From positions 27,127 through 91,126 of the forward strand of contig JAIBBK010000019.1 in NCBI GenBank assembly GCA_019694675.1: DNA of 64,000 bases, written 5' to 3'. Position 1 is the first letter of the stretch, and each line of letters starts with the position of its first letter. The notes under the pieces were generated by a model, which saw only the letters and a program-made list of their open reading frames with translations, made no database searches and had not been told where the DNA came from. The position numbers and the translations under genes were made by a program. Positions 33,739 to 43,043 of the stretch are shown piece after piece. Source of the DNA: Ignavibacteria bacterium. Lineage in GTDB: Bacteria > Bacteroidota > Ignavibacteria > Tepidaquicellales > Tepidaquicellaceae.

Positions 33739-36629
33739 ATCCGGAAGCTCCGACAGGGGTTGTATCATTTTTGTTCAGCGATGTCGAGGGAAGCACAAGG
33801 CTCGCACAGCTTCATCCTCAGTCTGTTCCGGATGCTTTGGCAGTTCAACACAATCTGATCAGGCAGGCCGTTGAGATGCACAGCGGATTCATATTCAAAT
33901 CCGTAGGCGATTCTGTTTGCTGTGCTTTCAGTTCACCTGCTGATGCGGTGAAAGCGGCTGTTGATGCACAGAAGGCCATTACCTCCGCAAGCTGGAAAGA
34001 TGCAGTCATAAAGGTGCGGATGGGAATTCACTGCGGCGAGGCGGCCTGGAACGGCAGCGACTACACCGGATACGTAACACTTGCCCGCACGCAAAGGATA
34101 ATGTCTTCCGCCTCCGGTGAGCAGATAGTTACTTCCGGAATAGTTTATTCAGAGGCGGCGGATCTCCTGCCGTCTTCAGTATCGTTCAGGGAACTGGGAG
34201 AAAGGCGGCTCAAAGACCTCAATCAACCGGTAAGACTGTATCAGGTTTGCGCCGAAGGGCTGAAGGAGGAGTTTCCTCCGCTCAATACACTTGACGCGAG
34301 GCCCAACAATCTCCCGTTTCAGTTGTCGCGGTTTGTGGGAAGGGAGAAAGAGAAAGAAGACATCAAAGACCTGCTCAAGACCCATCCTCTTCTCACTCTG
34401 TTCGGAGCTGGAGGCACTGGCAAGACAAGGCTTGCATTGCAGGCGGCCGCTGAGATCATAGATGAATTCGAAGGCGGCATTTGGTTTGTGGAGCTCGCAA
34501 CAGTCTCCGAGCCCGAGTATGTCGTGCCTGAAATAATGTCTTCTCTCGGACTCAGTTCTGACGGCAAAAGCGCGCCGTCAGATATTCTGAAGAATTATCT
34601 GAGGGAGAAGGAGATCCTCATAATCCTTGATAATTGTGAGCACCTGATAAATGAAACCGCGGGAATCGCCCAACAGCTTCTGAGCTCGTGCCCTAAACTG
34701 AAGATCCTTGCAAGCAGCAGGGAAGCACTGAAGATCGGCGGTGAAAGAACTTACCATCTGCCTTCAATGTCCCTTCCTGATGTGAGAAAGAACTATGACT
34801 CCGAATCGCTCAGCCAATTCGAATCAGTTCAGCTTTTCATAGACAGGTCGCTCAGCGTCAATCCGAAATTTGAAGTATCAAATGAGAATGCTCCGGCAGT
34901 TGCTCAGCTCTGCAATGACCTTGACGGCATACCGCTCGCTATCGAACTTGCCGCGGCGAGAATGAATGTGCTATCGGTTGAGAAGATCCTTGAGCGACTG
35001 AGCGACAGGTTCAAACTTCTTACGGGTGGCAAAAGGACCTCGCTTCCGCGACAGCAGACGCTTAAAGCGCTCATTGACTGGAGCTACGGACTTCTTTCGG
35101 ATTATGAAAAGCTTCTGTTCGCAAGGCTTTCTGTGTTTCAGGGAGGCTGGAAACTCGAGGCGGCAGAAGCAATTTGCTCGGCCGAACCTGTTGATGAAAT
35201 TGAGGTGCTTGATCTTATGTCCAATCTGATTGACAAGTCACTCATAAAAAGCAGTGATTCGGAATCTGAAATGCGTTACTCAATGCTGGAAACCATCAGG
35301 CAGTACAGCAAGTCAGCGCTTGCAGCTTCACCGGAAGAGAAAGAGACAATGCGAAGGCACTTCGGATATTTCAGCGGACTGGTAAGTGATTCAGAGGAAA
35401 AGCTGACCGGCCGCAGACAGAGAGAATGCCTGCATATGATTGATGCAGATTACGAGAACATCCGGGAAGCTCTTAAATGGGCGATAGAGGAATGTCCGGC
35501 TGAAGGCCTTAAGATGGCAATATCTCTGGGTAAGTACTGGGAGCTCAGGGGTAATTTCTCTGAAGGATGCACTTATCTTGAGAAAGCATTGTCGTGCAAT
35601 GATGAAGCGGAGCCGCTGATAAGAGCGCGTGCGCTTTATCTAGCAGGGTTCTTTCTCACATATCTTGCAAGTCATCATGAGGCGGAAATGTACCTGCAGG
35701 ATGCCATGAAGATATTCAGGGATCTGGGCGAAAGGGAAGGAGAAGTGCTTTGTCTTGTGATGCTGGGAAACGTAAAGCTTGTTGACGGTAAACTTGAAGT
35801 GATGGAGGAGTTAACGAGGGAGGGCCTGAAGACAGCAAGGCAACTCGGCAACAAACTGCTCACAGCACTGTGCCTCAGGTATCTTGCCGCAGGCAGAATG
35901 TACCAGGGAAATTATCAGGAGTCCGCAGAAATGGCGGAAGAGTGCCTGGCGATATACAGGGAATCTGGTGACGAGATTCAGATAGCAAAGATCATCAACA
36001 ATATCGGTGCGATTGAATATCTTGCGGCAAACTACGATAAGGCGATTGAAACGTGGGAAGAGTGCCTGAGGCTAAGGCGCGGACTCGGTGACAGGCACGG
36101 CATTGCAATGTCGCTGACAAACCTGGGTTCGGCTTTCAGCATGATCAAAGATTATGACACTGCGGAGAAACTGCTGTATCAGAGTATTGAAATGTTCAGG
36201 GAACTCGGGGACAGGAGAATCTATGTAAATCCGCTTAACACGCTCGGGCTTATCGCAAATGACAGGGGCGAGTATCTCAGGGCCCTCGGGATCTACGGCG
36301 AAAGCATCACGATCGCCAGCGAGATAGGAGAGAAGTACTATTTGATGAAGGCGATAGAAGGGCTTTCGAACTCCTACATTGGACTTAAGGAATATGAAAC
36401 GGGCTGTATATTTTCAGCTCTGTACATAAGCCAGATGACAAATCTCAACATCAATGTTACAAAGCAGGAGCTGACAAGAATAGAAGAGATTAAGGATGAG
36501 CTGAGGTTGGCGCTGGAAAAATCTGAGTACGACCGGCTCTGGGAAGAAGGCCGGAGACTCACGATCGAAGAAGCGGTTCAGCTGATGAATTCGGATTACA
36601 GGACCGCTTCGCACGAAAAGCGGACATAA
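33735..36629 (+). CDS. Class III cyclase domain / STAND ATPase / TPR regulator
   Basis: This 964-residue cytoplasmic signalling protein has three parts. Residues 8-185 are a class III nucleotide cyclase domain with the metal-binding D16 (FLFSDVEGSTRL) and D59 (KSVGDSVCCAF). Residues about 200-560 are a STAND/NB-ARC-like ATPase with the P-loop GAGGTGKTRLAL (K230), Walker B ILIILDNCEHL (about 293-303) and the GxP motif DGIPLAIELAAARM (about 398). Residues about 590-910 are TPR-like helical repeats (YQGNYQESAEMAEECLAIY, NYDKAIETWEECLRLRRGLG). The usual N-x-x-x-R pair for catalysis appears altered (GYVTLARTQRI), so cyclase activity is doubtful. The start at 33735 overlaps the upstream gene by 4 nt. 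Similar proteins act as regulators, but here no effector domain such as a HTH is seen. Confidence 0.85.
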   Translation: MNPEAPTGVVSFLFSDVEGSTRLAQLHPQSVPDALAVQHNLIRQAVEMHSGFIFKSVGDSVCCAFSSPADAVKAAVDAQKAITSASWKDAVIKVRMGIHCGEAAWNGSDYTGYVTLARTQRIMSSASGEQIVTSGIVYSEAADLLPSSVSFRELGERRLKDLNQPVRLYQVCAEGLKEEFPPLNTLDARPNNLPFQLSRFVGREKEKEDIKDLLKTHPLLTLFGAGGTGKTRLALQAAAEIIDEFEGGIWFVELATVSEPEYVVPEIMSSLGLSSDGKSAPSDILKNYLREKEILIILDNCEHLINETAGIAQQLLSSCPKLKILASSREALKIGGERTYHLPSMSLPDVRKNYDSESLSQFESVQLFIDRSLSVNPKFEVSNENAPAVAQLCNDLDGIPLAIELAAARMNVLSVEKILERLSDRFKLLTGGKRTSLPRQQTLKALIDWSYGLLSDYEKLLFARLSVFQGGWKLEAAEAICSAEPVDEIEVLDLMSNLIDKSLIKSSDSESEMRYSMLETIRQYSKSALAASPEEKETMRRHFGYFSGLVSDSEEKLTGRRQRECLHMIDADYENIREALKWAIEECPAEGLKMAISLGKYWELRGNFSEGCTYLEKALSCNDEAEPLIRARALYLAGFFLTYLASHHEAEMYLQDAMKIFRDLGEREGEVLCLVMLGNVKLVDGKLEVMEELTREGLKTARQLGNKLLTALCLRYLAAGRMYQGNYQESAEMAEECLAIYRESGDEIQIAKIINNIGAIEYLAANYDKAIETWEECLRLRRGLGDRHGIAMSLTNLGSAFSMIKDYDTAEKLLYQSIEMFRELGDRRIYVNPLNTLGLIANDRGEYLRALGIYGESITIASEIGEKYYLMKAIEGLSNSYIGLKEYETGCIFSALYISQMTNLNINVTKQELTRIEEIKDELRLALEKSEYDRLWEEGRRLTIEEAVQLMNSDYRTASHEKRT

Positions 36630-36697
36630 ATTTCAGGCTGACGGAAACCCTAACAGGATTTTTTCGTCTAATCAATTAGAAACCAAATCATTTAAAT

Positions 36698-37555
36698 ATG
36701 ACCGGAAAGATACTGATTGCACTGATTGTTTTGCTCATATCCGTGCCTCCTGCATTTTCACAGGAGAAGAAAGAGAAGAAGCCCCGGCCGGAGTGGCTCA
36801 CAGGCAACAAACCCTCAGTTGAACTGAACTACGGAGTATCCCAGGTGCGGCTGAACACTTCACCCGTCAGCCTGTCAAATACAGGAATGATCGAGCTCAG
36901 GCTTGGCTTTACGAGGCAGTATGATGCTAAGAGTTACGGTAAAAACATTGTGAACTACAGCAACAACTTTGTATTCCTGAGCAATGCATCGGGGGACTTC
37001 ACCGGCAAGCCGGAAGATTCGCTTTCGGTTGACAACTCGCTTTGGAGGTTCGGATTCGGGAACAAGGAAGGCTACGGAATTAAGGCGGGCGGGAACTTCA
37101 TCATATCGCCGTACAATGCCGGGTCTTTTGCCTGGTCTGAATTCAGATATGACAATAATCCCGGCATAGAAGATTCTGTGTACGGAACACTGAATGACTT
37201 CAACAACGCATTCAGATTCGGAAGCACTTGGGAAGCGGGAATAAATTTCCAGATCGTGAAGGGGTTTTCGATCACGCCTATGTATGAGATCTCCCATGTT
37301 TACCCCAGACATCTGTTCGGCAAACAGGCGATGAGTTCGCTTATCGAGTTCTCAGGGCTTGTACTGATTGACGCGTTCACCAAGCAGATACTTAAGAATG
37401 CATCTGTTGCCGGCGTTCTGATGAATTTTGTTCTGAAGAATGCTTATGAATTCGGATTCTATCAGCTGCGGAAAGATCAGATGAACTGGCCTTTCACAAG
37501 TACGGCTCCGTTAAGATACAATACGTTCAAGGTCGGAATGAACTTCGTCTTCTGA
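36698..37555 (+). CDS. Probable outer-membrane beta-barrel protein
   Basis: This 285-residue protein has a signal peptide (MTGKILIALIVLLISVP, ending AFSQ), then a charged stretch and alternating beta-strand segments with aromatic girdles (SNTGMIELRLGFTRQY, KAGGNFIISPYNAGSFAW, FGSTWEAGINFQI). It ends with a strand and terminal Phe (NTFKVGMNFVF), as in outer-membrane barrels. No family is recognised. It lies 68 nt downstream of the regulator gene in the same direction, which may or may not be functional. Confidence 0.6.
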   Translation: MTGKILIALIVLLISVPPAFSQEKKEKKPRPEWLTGNKPSVELNYGVSQVRLNTSPVSLSNTGMIELRLGFTRQYDAKSYGKNIVNYSNNFVFLSNASGDFTGKPEDSLSVDNSLWRFGFGNKEGYGIKAGGNFIISPYNAGSFAWSEFRYDNNPGIEDSVYGTLNDFNNAFRFGSTWEAGINFQIVKGFSITPMYEISHVYPRHLFGKQAMSSLIEFSGLVLIDAFTKQILKNASVAGVLMNFVLKNAYEFGFYQLRKDQMNWPFTSTAPLRYNTFKVGMNFVF

Positions 37556-37708
37556 GCAGAAATTGTACTGAACCAGAATCAGGTCAGCGCTTTCATACGG
37601 GCATATCCTGTTAATTTAAGGATGGCATGAGCATAAGAAACAACACGGCGCATCTTATGATCCAGGGTATGTGATGCTTTGCGGATAGTACAGGCGTGAT
37701 CTTTCTGC

Positions 37709-39451
37709 TTACTTCACCAGCAACAGTTTCTTTGTGACAGTATTGCCCATCGCTTCCAGCCGGTAGAAATAAACTCCAGCCATAAGGCCTTCGGAGTCAA
37801 GAGTTATCGCATGGCTTCCGTTGCTCCTGTATTCGTTAATGAGAGTCTTAACTTTTCTGCCGAGTGCGTCAAACAGCTCGAGCCTCACTTCGGATCCTCT
37901 TTCAAGAGAGAACCTTATCACAGTTGCAGGGTTGAACGGATTCGGGAAATTCTGCTCCAGGCTGAAATCAACTCTATCAAATGGTTCACTGATGCCCACT
38001 GTGTTCGTGAAGGTAATGTCAGACACTTTCGGGAAATGATCCGAAGCGTTCCTGGAATCACCTTCCTGCAAACCATACTGCGCAAGCCTTTGCTGACTCA
38101 TGACTGCGGTCTGCAGTACATACTGCTTCCGGATCATTACATTGCTGTTCGACCAGATCTGATAGTCAAGCCGCCCCGGCGGATATGAGCCGTCATCATC
38201 CCGCCATGTGTAAGCAGTGCGTTTATCTGACTGCGGCGCGAGTGCATCAAGAAGGTCCGTGTTGTCCCAGTCAGGGCTTCCGCCGTTTCCGAACAACTGC
38301 GTGTTTATTATCTGGCCTGTAATGAGTGTCTTCAACTGTTGTCTGTCGCCTACAAAGTTCATATCTCCCATTATCACAAAGGGCGTATTGGCAGGAAGAG
38401 TTATTGTTCCTCCCGGTGACTTAGCATCGAGTATGAATGCAACAGTGGCATCAGCTTCACGCTGTCTCTCCGCATCATTGGAAGCTCCGCCGCAGCACTT
38501 GTAATGACAGCAGATCACAAGCAGTTCAGTCCCGAATCTCTCCGGAAGGTCAATAAGCGATGCAGTGATTCTTTGCCCGGGATAAACAAGCCAGCTCTGA
38601 ATAATGGGATAAGCAGATGCAATCACATTGCCTCCGTCAATCTTTACCGTGTTCCAACTGCCCGCATTTAACGGAACAATGCTGTTAAGCTTCTGCCTTA
38701 CTTCATCTGCTGTTGAATTCCACATCTCGCTGAAACCGGCAACATCAGGCTTAACGGTCTGCAGTATTCTCCTGAAGTATGGCTCCCTTGACGAGCTTGT
38801 CAATCCGTCGCTCAGAGTATTCCAGTTGACAACCCGCAGGAGTAAGCTGTCCTCCTTTGCAAGTTCAGCAGGAACAAGCTGTTTAACAGGCGTATTGTCA
38901 AAAGTGTATGAAAAAGTGTCGCCTGCATTCGGCATTCTGTCGCCCGAGGTGACATTGTCGATCAGGAATATCTTGATGGTTGCAGAGGAACCTGCGGGCG
39001 GTATCGCCTGTCTTGAAATGGCTATCTCATACAATGTATCTGTAACGGTCGGGAGGCTTCTGAATTTCAGATCGGAGTGCGTAACTGAAGCATTGATATA
39101 ATAGTTGAATCCGTTTCTTGCCCCGAAACTGAATCTGAGCTCTGCTCCAATACCGTTTATCTGATATCCTGTTGAAGAATTGTTGTCGCCGTCAATGTAC
39201 ATAGCGAGCTGATTGTTCTCCAGCAGTTTGACAAAGGGATTGATCCTTAGCTTCAGATATAGGAAGTTCTCATCATTGGCGGCGGAGACATACCTGAAAT
39301 CATACACACTGCCGTCGTTTTCCGCGTCTGTGTATGTTGCGGCATTCTGAGTCCAGTCATCGGTCCTGCCGTCAAGCAGGATCGGAAGAGACTGCGCCGT
39401 CAGGCAATTGTAAATGAAAAGAAAAAGAAGTATGAGTGTTGTCTTCTGCAT
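37709..39451 (-). CDS. T9SS-exported endonuclease/exonuclease/phosphatase family protein
   Basis: The ATG at 39451 gives a clean signal peptide (MQKTTLILLFLFIYN, cleavage after LTAQ); an upstream ATG at 39514 would put 21 odd residues before it. The first 190 residues form a beta domain. Residues about 200-490 fit the EEP fold of DNase I-like hydrolases: RVVNWNTLSDG, PDVAGFSEMWNS with the catalytic Glu, FVIMGDMNFVGD with the Asp-x-Asn motif, and ASDHFPKVSDI with the terminal Asp-His pair. A T9SS tail closes it (EQNFPNPFNPATVIRFS, VRLELFDALGRKV, ending KKLLLVK). The enzyme should act outside the cell on nucleic acid or phosphoesters; the substrate is not known. Confidence 0.86.
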   Translation of the reverse strand: MQKTTLILLFLFIYNCLTAQSLPILLDGRTDDWTQNAATYTDAENDGSVYDFRYVSAANDENFLYLKLRINPFVKLLENNQLAMYIDGDNNSSTGYQINGIGAELRFSFGARNGFNYYINASVTHSDLKFRSLPTVTDTLYEIAISRQAIPPAGSSATIKIFLIDNVTSGDRMPNAGDTFSYTFDNTPVKQLVPAELAKEDSLLLRVVNWNTLSDGLTSSSREPYFRRILQTVKPDVAGFSEMWNSTADEVRQKLNSIVPLNAGSWNTVKIDGGNVIASAYPIIQSWLVYPGQRITASLIDLPERFGTELLVICCHYKCCGGASNDAERQREADATVAFILDAKSPGGTITLPANTPFVIMGDMNFVGDRQQLKTLITGQIINTQLFGNGGSPDWDNTDLLDALAPQSDKRTAYTWRDDDGSYPPGRLDYQIWSNSNVMIRKQYVLQTAVMSQQRLAQYGLQEGDSRNASDHFPKVSDITFTNTVGISEPFDRVDFSLEQNFPNPFNPATVIRFSLERGSEVRLELFDALGRKVKTLINEYRSNGSHAITLDSEGLMAGVYFYRLEAMGNTVTKKLLLVK

Positions 39452-39625
39452 ATGCAATGATTTCAGATCTGTAAAATTCAAAATAGCAATTTTCGTCCTT
39501 GCATTCATCAGCAATTAAAGAGCAGAGAAATGGATCTCTCATCACCGGTCATATTTTTGCCGCTTCATCTCCGGGCAGGGATAAGTATCTTGCAAATGAA
39601 TCATACCAGCAAACAGGGCATAAGA

Positions 39626-40270
39626 ATGGAGATAGAAAAACTTCTCGAGAATAACAGGAACTGGATGTCGGAAAAACTTGCGCTGGATCCCGACTATTTC
39701 AAGAAGCTTTCAGAGGGACAGCACCCCGAACTGCTTTACATCGGCTGTTCAGACAGCCGCGTTAATGCAGAAGAGCTTATGGGGCTGAATCCCGGCGACG
39801 TGTTTGTTCACAGAAATGTCGCAAACCTTGTCATCTGTACTGACAACAATCTCAACGCTGTTGTTCAATACGCACTCGAAGTCCTGAAAGTGAAGCATAT
39901 AATAATCTGCGGGCATTACGAATGCGGCGGGATAAAGGCGGCAATGAAGCCGAGCGATATGGGTCAGCTCAACAGCTGGCTTCAGACTTTGAGGGACGTT
40001 TACCGGCTTCACAGAAGGGAGCTGAATTCCATCAAGGATCTTTCACTGAGATTCGACCGGCTTGTTGAGCTTAATGTGATCGAGCAGTGCATTAACATTG
40101 TAAAGATAGACCATGTGCAGCGCTCGTGGTACAGGACCGGATACCCGAAGATCCACGGCTGGGTGTTTGATATAAGAACGGGAAAGATCGTTGACCTGAA
40201 TCTTGATATGCATGAGGAGTTCAGAGGTATCCGGAAGATATATGATCTCAAACCGCTCGGGCATGAGTAG
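39626..40270 (+). CDS. Beta-carbonic anhydrase
   Basis: This zinc enzyme interconverts CO2 and bicarbonate in the cytosol. From the ATG at 39626 (MEIEKLLENNRNWM) it is 214 residues, the usual length. Zinc ligands are C41 (YIGCSDSR, with the D43-R45 dyad), H97 and C100 (IIICGHYECGG). The substrate-pocket motif VFVHRNVANLV is intact. The frame extends upstream to ATGs at 39596 and 39530, but the added residues do not look like the family. It is divergent from the EEP-family gene. Confidence 0.93.
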   Translation: MEIEKLLENNRNWMSEKLALDPDYFKKLSEGQHPELLYIGCSDSRVNAEELMGLNPGDVFVHRNVANLVICTDNNLNAVVQYALEVLKVKHIIICGHYECGGIKAAMKPSDMGQLNSWLQTLRDVYRLHRRELNSIKDLSLRFDRLVELNVIEQCINIVKIDHVQRSWYRTGYPKIHGWVFDIRTGKIVDLNLDMHEEFRGIRKIYDLKPLGHE

Positions 40271-40381
40271 AACAGAAACAGAAACAATAACTGAACAGCG
40301 AAAGAGAATGTGCATTCTAAAAGTGATTGACTCTTTCAATGCAGATCCTGCATTGTGCTTCCTCAATATGCTGCTGAGCTG

Positions 40382-40957
40382 ATGTCCTGGAGAGACTACT
40401 ACGAAGCCGTGAAGACTGACCCGAGGCCTGCGCTGATGAGAGCGCTACAGTACTTTGCCGAACATCCTCCCGGATCAAAGACTGCTTATGACCTGGGATG
40501 CGGAAACGGCAGAGACACAATTGCTTTGCTAAAGGAAGGATGGAAAGTTACTGCAGTTGACAGTGAGCCGTCAGCAATTGAATTAATAATGCAGAACCTC
40601 GGAAATGTAAAGCCGGAAAGCCTGAACTTCGTTTGCTCTTCTTTCGAAGACATGAAACTGAAAGAAGCAACACTTGTGAATGCCGGCTACAGTCTTCCGT
40701 TTTGCGAAAGAGAGCACTTCAATGGAATGATGCAATCGGTTACAAAGTGCATATCAAAGGGTGGCCTGTTCACAGGAAATTTCTTCGGGATTAGAGATGA
40801 GTATCAGGAACTTAGTCTTGTGACTGAGGAAGGCTTGAAGGAGATGTTCACCGGTTTTGATTTTCTGTATTTTAAGGAAGAGGAGTTTGACGGGCCTTCA
40901 GTCAGCGAACCCGAAAAGCACTGGCATATCTTCGAAGTGACAGCAATTAAGAAGTAG
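40382..40957 (+). CDS. Class I SAM-dependent methyltransferase
   Basis: From the ATG at 40382 (MSWRDYYEAVKTDPRP) this is a 191-residue Rossmann methyltransferase; a GTG 27 nt upstream is the alternative start. Motif I is TAYDLGCGNGRDTIALL, with VTAVDSEPSAIELI at the acidic end of beta-2. Later motifs (TLVNAGYSLPFC, GGLFTGNFFG) fit TehB-like and related small-molecule methyltransferases. Acceptor unknown. It follows the carbonic anhydrase gene by about 110 nt. Confidence 0.85.
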   Translation: MSWRDYYEAVKTDPRPALMRALQYFAEHPPGSKTAYDLGCGNGRDTIALLKEGWKVTAVDSEPSAIELIMQNLGNVKPESLNFVCSSFEDMKLKEATLVNAGYSLPFCEREHFNGMMQSVTKCISKGGLFTGNFFGIRDEYQELSLVTEEGLKEMFTGFDFLYFKEEEFDGPSVSEPEKHWHIFEVTAIKK

Positions 40958-40968
40958 CGTGCAATGCA

Positions 40969-42030
40969 TCACATGTATTCAACTGTCACATCATCAGTAA
41001 GCGGGTGCGACTGGCATGTAAGAATGTAACCTTCTTCGATCTCTTCGTCCTTCAGTCCTTCGCGCTCGTCCATTTTCACTTTGCCCGAACGAAGCATTGC
41101 CCTGCACGTTGTGCAGATCCCGCTCCGGCATGAAAAGGGCGGATCTAAGTCGGCATCAATCGCAGCATCAAGTATTACTCCCCCGGGAGGAACCACCACG
41201 GCATGCGCTTCATCGTTTATTATGATATTCACTTTTCGCTCGATGTTTTCCACATCAGGCACGCCTTCAGGCATATAGACTTCGGGAACGGGAGGCGGAG
41301 TGAAATATTCTATGTGGATCCTGTCTGCAGGGACACCGCAAGACAACAATGCATTTTCAGAGTTTCTCATCATCTCATCAGGACCGCAAACAAAACACTC
41401 GAGCCTTGTGAAGTCGTTGACGCCGGCAATCATTTTTCTGATCTCGTCTTTGCTTATATGGCCCTGCAGGCCTTTCCAGTCAGGTGCCGGGTGCGTTAGA
41501 GTAAATACTGCGGTGAAGTTGCCGTTCTCCGATTCAATTGACCTCAGATAACTGTAGAACATGATGCTTTGCTCGGTGCTGTTTCCGGAATACAGGATCA
41601 CCCAGCTCTTCGGTTCAGCTATGAGTACCGACTTGAGAATCGAAAACAGGGGAGTGACTCCGCTTCCGCCTCCGATAAGAAGGTAGGTCTTTGAATTAGC
41701 GGAATTCAGCTCGGTAAAGAATTTTCCGTTCGGGGGATAAGAGAGTATTACATCACCGGGTTTGATGCCGCAGCGCAGATACTTTGATACAATGCCTGTT
41801 GCCGAACTCTTGACAGCGATGGAAAGGTCTTCTTCTGCATAAGGGCTGCTGCATATGGAGTATTCTCTCTTGAACTTCTCTCCGTCAATCTCAACCTGCA
41901 AACACAGATACTGGCCCTGTCTGTACCTGAAAGTTTCCTCCTCGCCTCCGGGGATCTCAAATGAGATCACCGAAGAATCAGGTGTTAGTTCTCGAACTGT
42001 CTTTACTTTAAGCGGATGGAGTGAAAGCAA
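40969..42030 (-). CDS. Ferredoxin-NAD(P)H reductase with C-terminal 2Fe-2S domain (PaaE-like)
   Basis: This 353-residue protein has an FAD-binding barrel (RYRQGQYLCLQV, FKREYSICSSPYAEEDLSI), an NAD(P)-binding half (YLLIGGGSGVTPLFSILKS, ECFVCGPDEMM) and a plant-type ferredoxin domain at about 270-353. The 2Fe-2S ligands are in PPFSCRSGICTTCRAML, plus a final Cys in YILTCQSHP. This order matches PaaE/HmpX-type reductases, which feed electrons to oxygenases. No oxygenase gene is near. It is 82 nt downstream of sufT in the same direction and may be expressed with the suf genes, perhaps supplying electrons. Confidence 0.88.
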   Translation of the reverse strand: MLSLHPLKVKTVRELTPDSSVISFEIPGGEEETFRYRQGQYLCLQVEIDGEKFKREYSICSSPYAEEDLSIAVKSSATGIVSKYLRCGIKPGDVILSYPPNGKFFTELNSANSKTYLLIGGGSGVTPLFSILKSVLIAEPKSWVILYSGNSTEQSIMFYSYLRSIESENGNFTAVFTLTHPAPDWKGLQGHISKDEIRKMIAGVNDFTRLECFVCGPDEMMRNSENALLSCGVPADRIHIEYFTPPPVPEVYMPEGVPDVENIERKVNIIINDEAHAVVVPPGGVILDAAIDADLDPPFSCRSGICTTCRAMLRSGKVKMDEREGLKDEEIEEGYILTCQSHPLTDDVTVEYM

Positions 42031-42112
42031 TCTGCGGGATGAGTTAGGCTAATGAAGTTGTTGGATGTTTACAGGTTCTGATCGGATTGAAGTCAGTAGT
42101 ACCAAACATGCC

Positions 42113-42625
42113 TTAAAGGAACCCAAGTTCAAGCATAGCAACCTCCGACATCATTCTCTGATTCCACGGCGGGTCAAATGTGATCTCAACCTTGCAGTCG
42201 TTTACCATAGGGTGTTCTTTGACTTTCTGCTCAATCTCAAGAGGCAGTGATCCGGCCACAGGGCATGCGGGTGATGTAAGGGTCATGACAATCAGCACGT
42301 CACCGTTGGTGGCTGCCTTGATGTCATAGATCAGGCCGAGTTCATACACATCTACCGGTATCTCGGGGTCGTAACATGTCTTCAGCACTTTGATTACTTC
42401 CTGCCGTATCTCCTCGGCGGAGTGCTCAGGTTTTTCAGGCAGAGAAGAATTTTCAACCGCTTCCTTTTGCCCGGATGCGGCGGTGTCTGCAGGCTGTTCC
42501 TGAGCCGGCTCTGTAACAGGTACGGTGACATTGTCACCGGAACCGGCAGGCATGTCGTTTGCTTCATTCTTCTTGCCTTCGAGGCTGAGAAAGTCCTTCA
42601 GCTTATTGAACAGATTGCCCTGCAT
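42113..42625 (-). CDS. sufT: SufT/MIP18 (DUF59) iron-sulfur assembly protein
   Basis: Residues about 70-170 match the DUF59 fold: EEIRQEVIKVLKTCYDPEIPVDVYELG (metal-site Asp-Pro-Glu and the Tyr-Glu pair), MTLTSPACPVAG with the reactive Cys of the family, and WNQRMMSEVAMLELGFL at the end. SufT-like proteins mature iron-sulfur proteins. An N-terminal extension of about 70 residues of Glu/Pro/Ala/Ser-rich sequence precedes the domain and is longer than the usual protein of about 105 residues. Its start lies 23 nt inside the end of sufE, so translation is coupled. Confidence 0.88.
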   Translation of the reverse strand: MQGNLFNKLKDFLSLEGKKNEANDMPAGSGDNVTVPVTEPAQEQPADTAASGQKEAVENSSLPEKPEHSAEEIRQEVIKVLKTCYDPEIPVDVYELGLIYDIKAATNGDVLIVMTLTSPACPVAGSLPLEIEQKVKEHPMVNDCKVEITFDPPWNQRMMSEVAMLELGFL

Positions 42626-43043
42626 ATATCTTTGCGTAATTCTTCATGTAATTGATCATGGATGTCAGGCCGTTTGACCTGTTTGGAGACAAATGAACCC
42701 TCATGCCGATCTTGTCAAGGAATTCAAGGTCTGAATTCAGGATCTCCGCGGGACTGTGCCCTGACATCGCGCGGATAAGCAATGCTATTATGCCTTTCGA
42801 GATCACGGCATCGCTGTCAGCGCTGAAGTACAGTCTGCCGTCTTTCATTTCCGCATGAAGCCACAACTGGGACTGGCACCCGCTCACTTTGAATTCATCT
42901 GTCTTGTATTTTGTATCAATGAGCGGCAGATGTTTTCCAAGCTCAATTATGTATTCGTATTTAGACATCCAGTCTTCGAACATACTGAACTCTTCAACAA
43001 TCTCATCTTCGATCTCCCGGATCGTCCTGTTGTCCGTATTCAT
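42603..43043 (-). CDS. sufE: SufE sulfur acceptor
   Basis: SufE takes persulfide sulfur from SufS and passes it to the SufBCD scaffold. The start at 43043 is set by the ATGA overlap with sufS and by the family-like N-terminus MNTDNRTIREIEDEIVEEF; a start 30 nt upstream would add ten odd residues. Family motifs are FEDWMSKYEYIIELGKHLP, VSGCQSQLWLHAEM with the active Cys, and SPNRSNGLTSMINYM near the end. The protein is 146 residues, as is usual. Confidence 0.92.
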   Translation of the reverse strand: MNTDNRTIREIEDEIVEEFSMFEDWMSKYEYIIELGKHLPLIDTKYKTDEFKVSGCQSQLWLHAEMKDGRLYFSADSDAVISKGIIALLIRAMSGHSPAEILNSDLEFLDKIGMRVHLSPNRSNGLTSMINYMKNYAKIYAGQSVQ

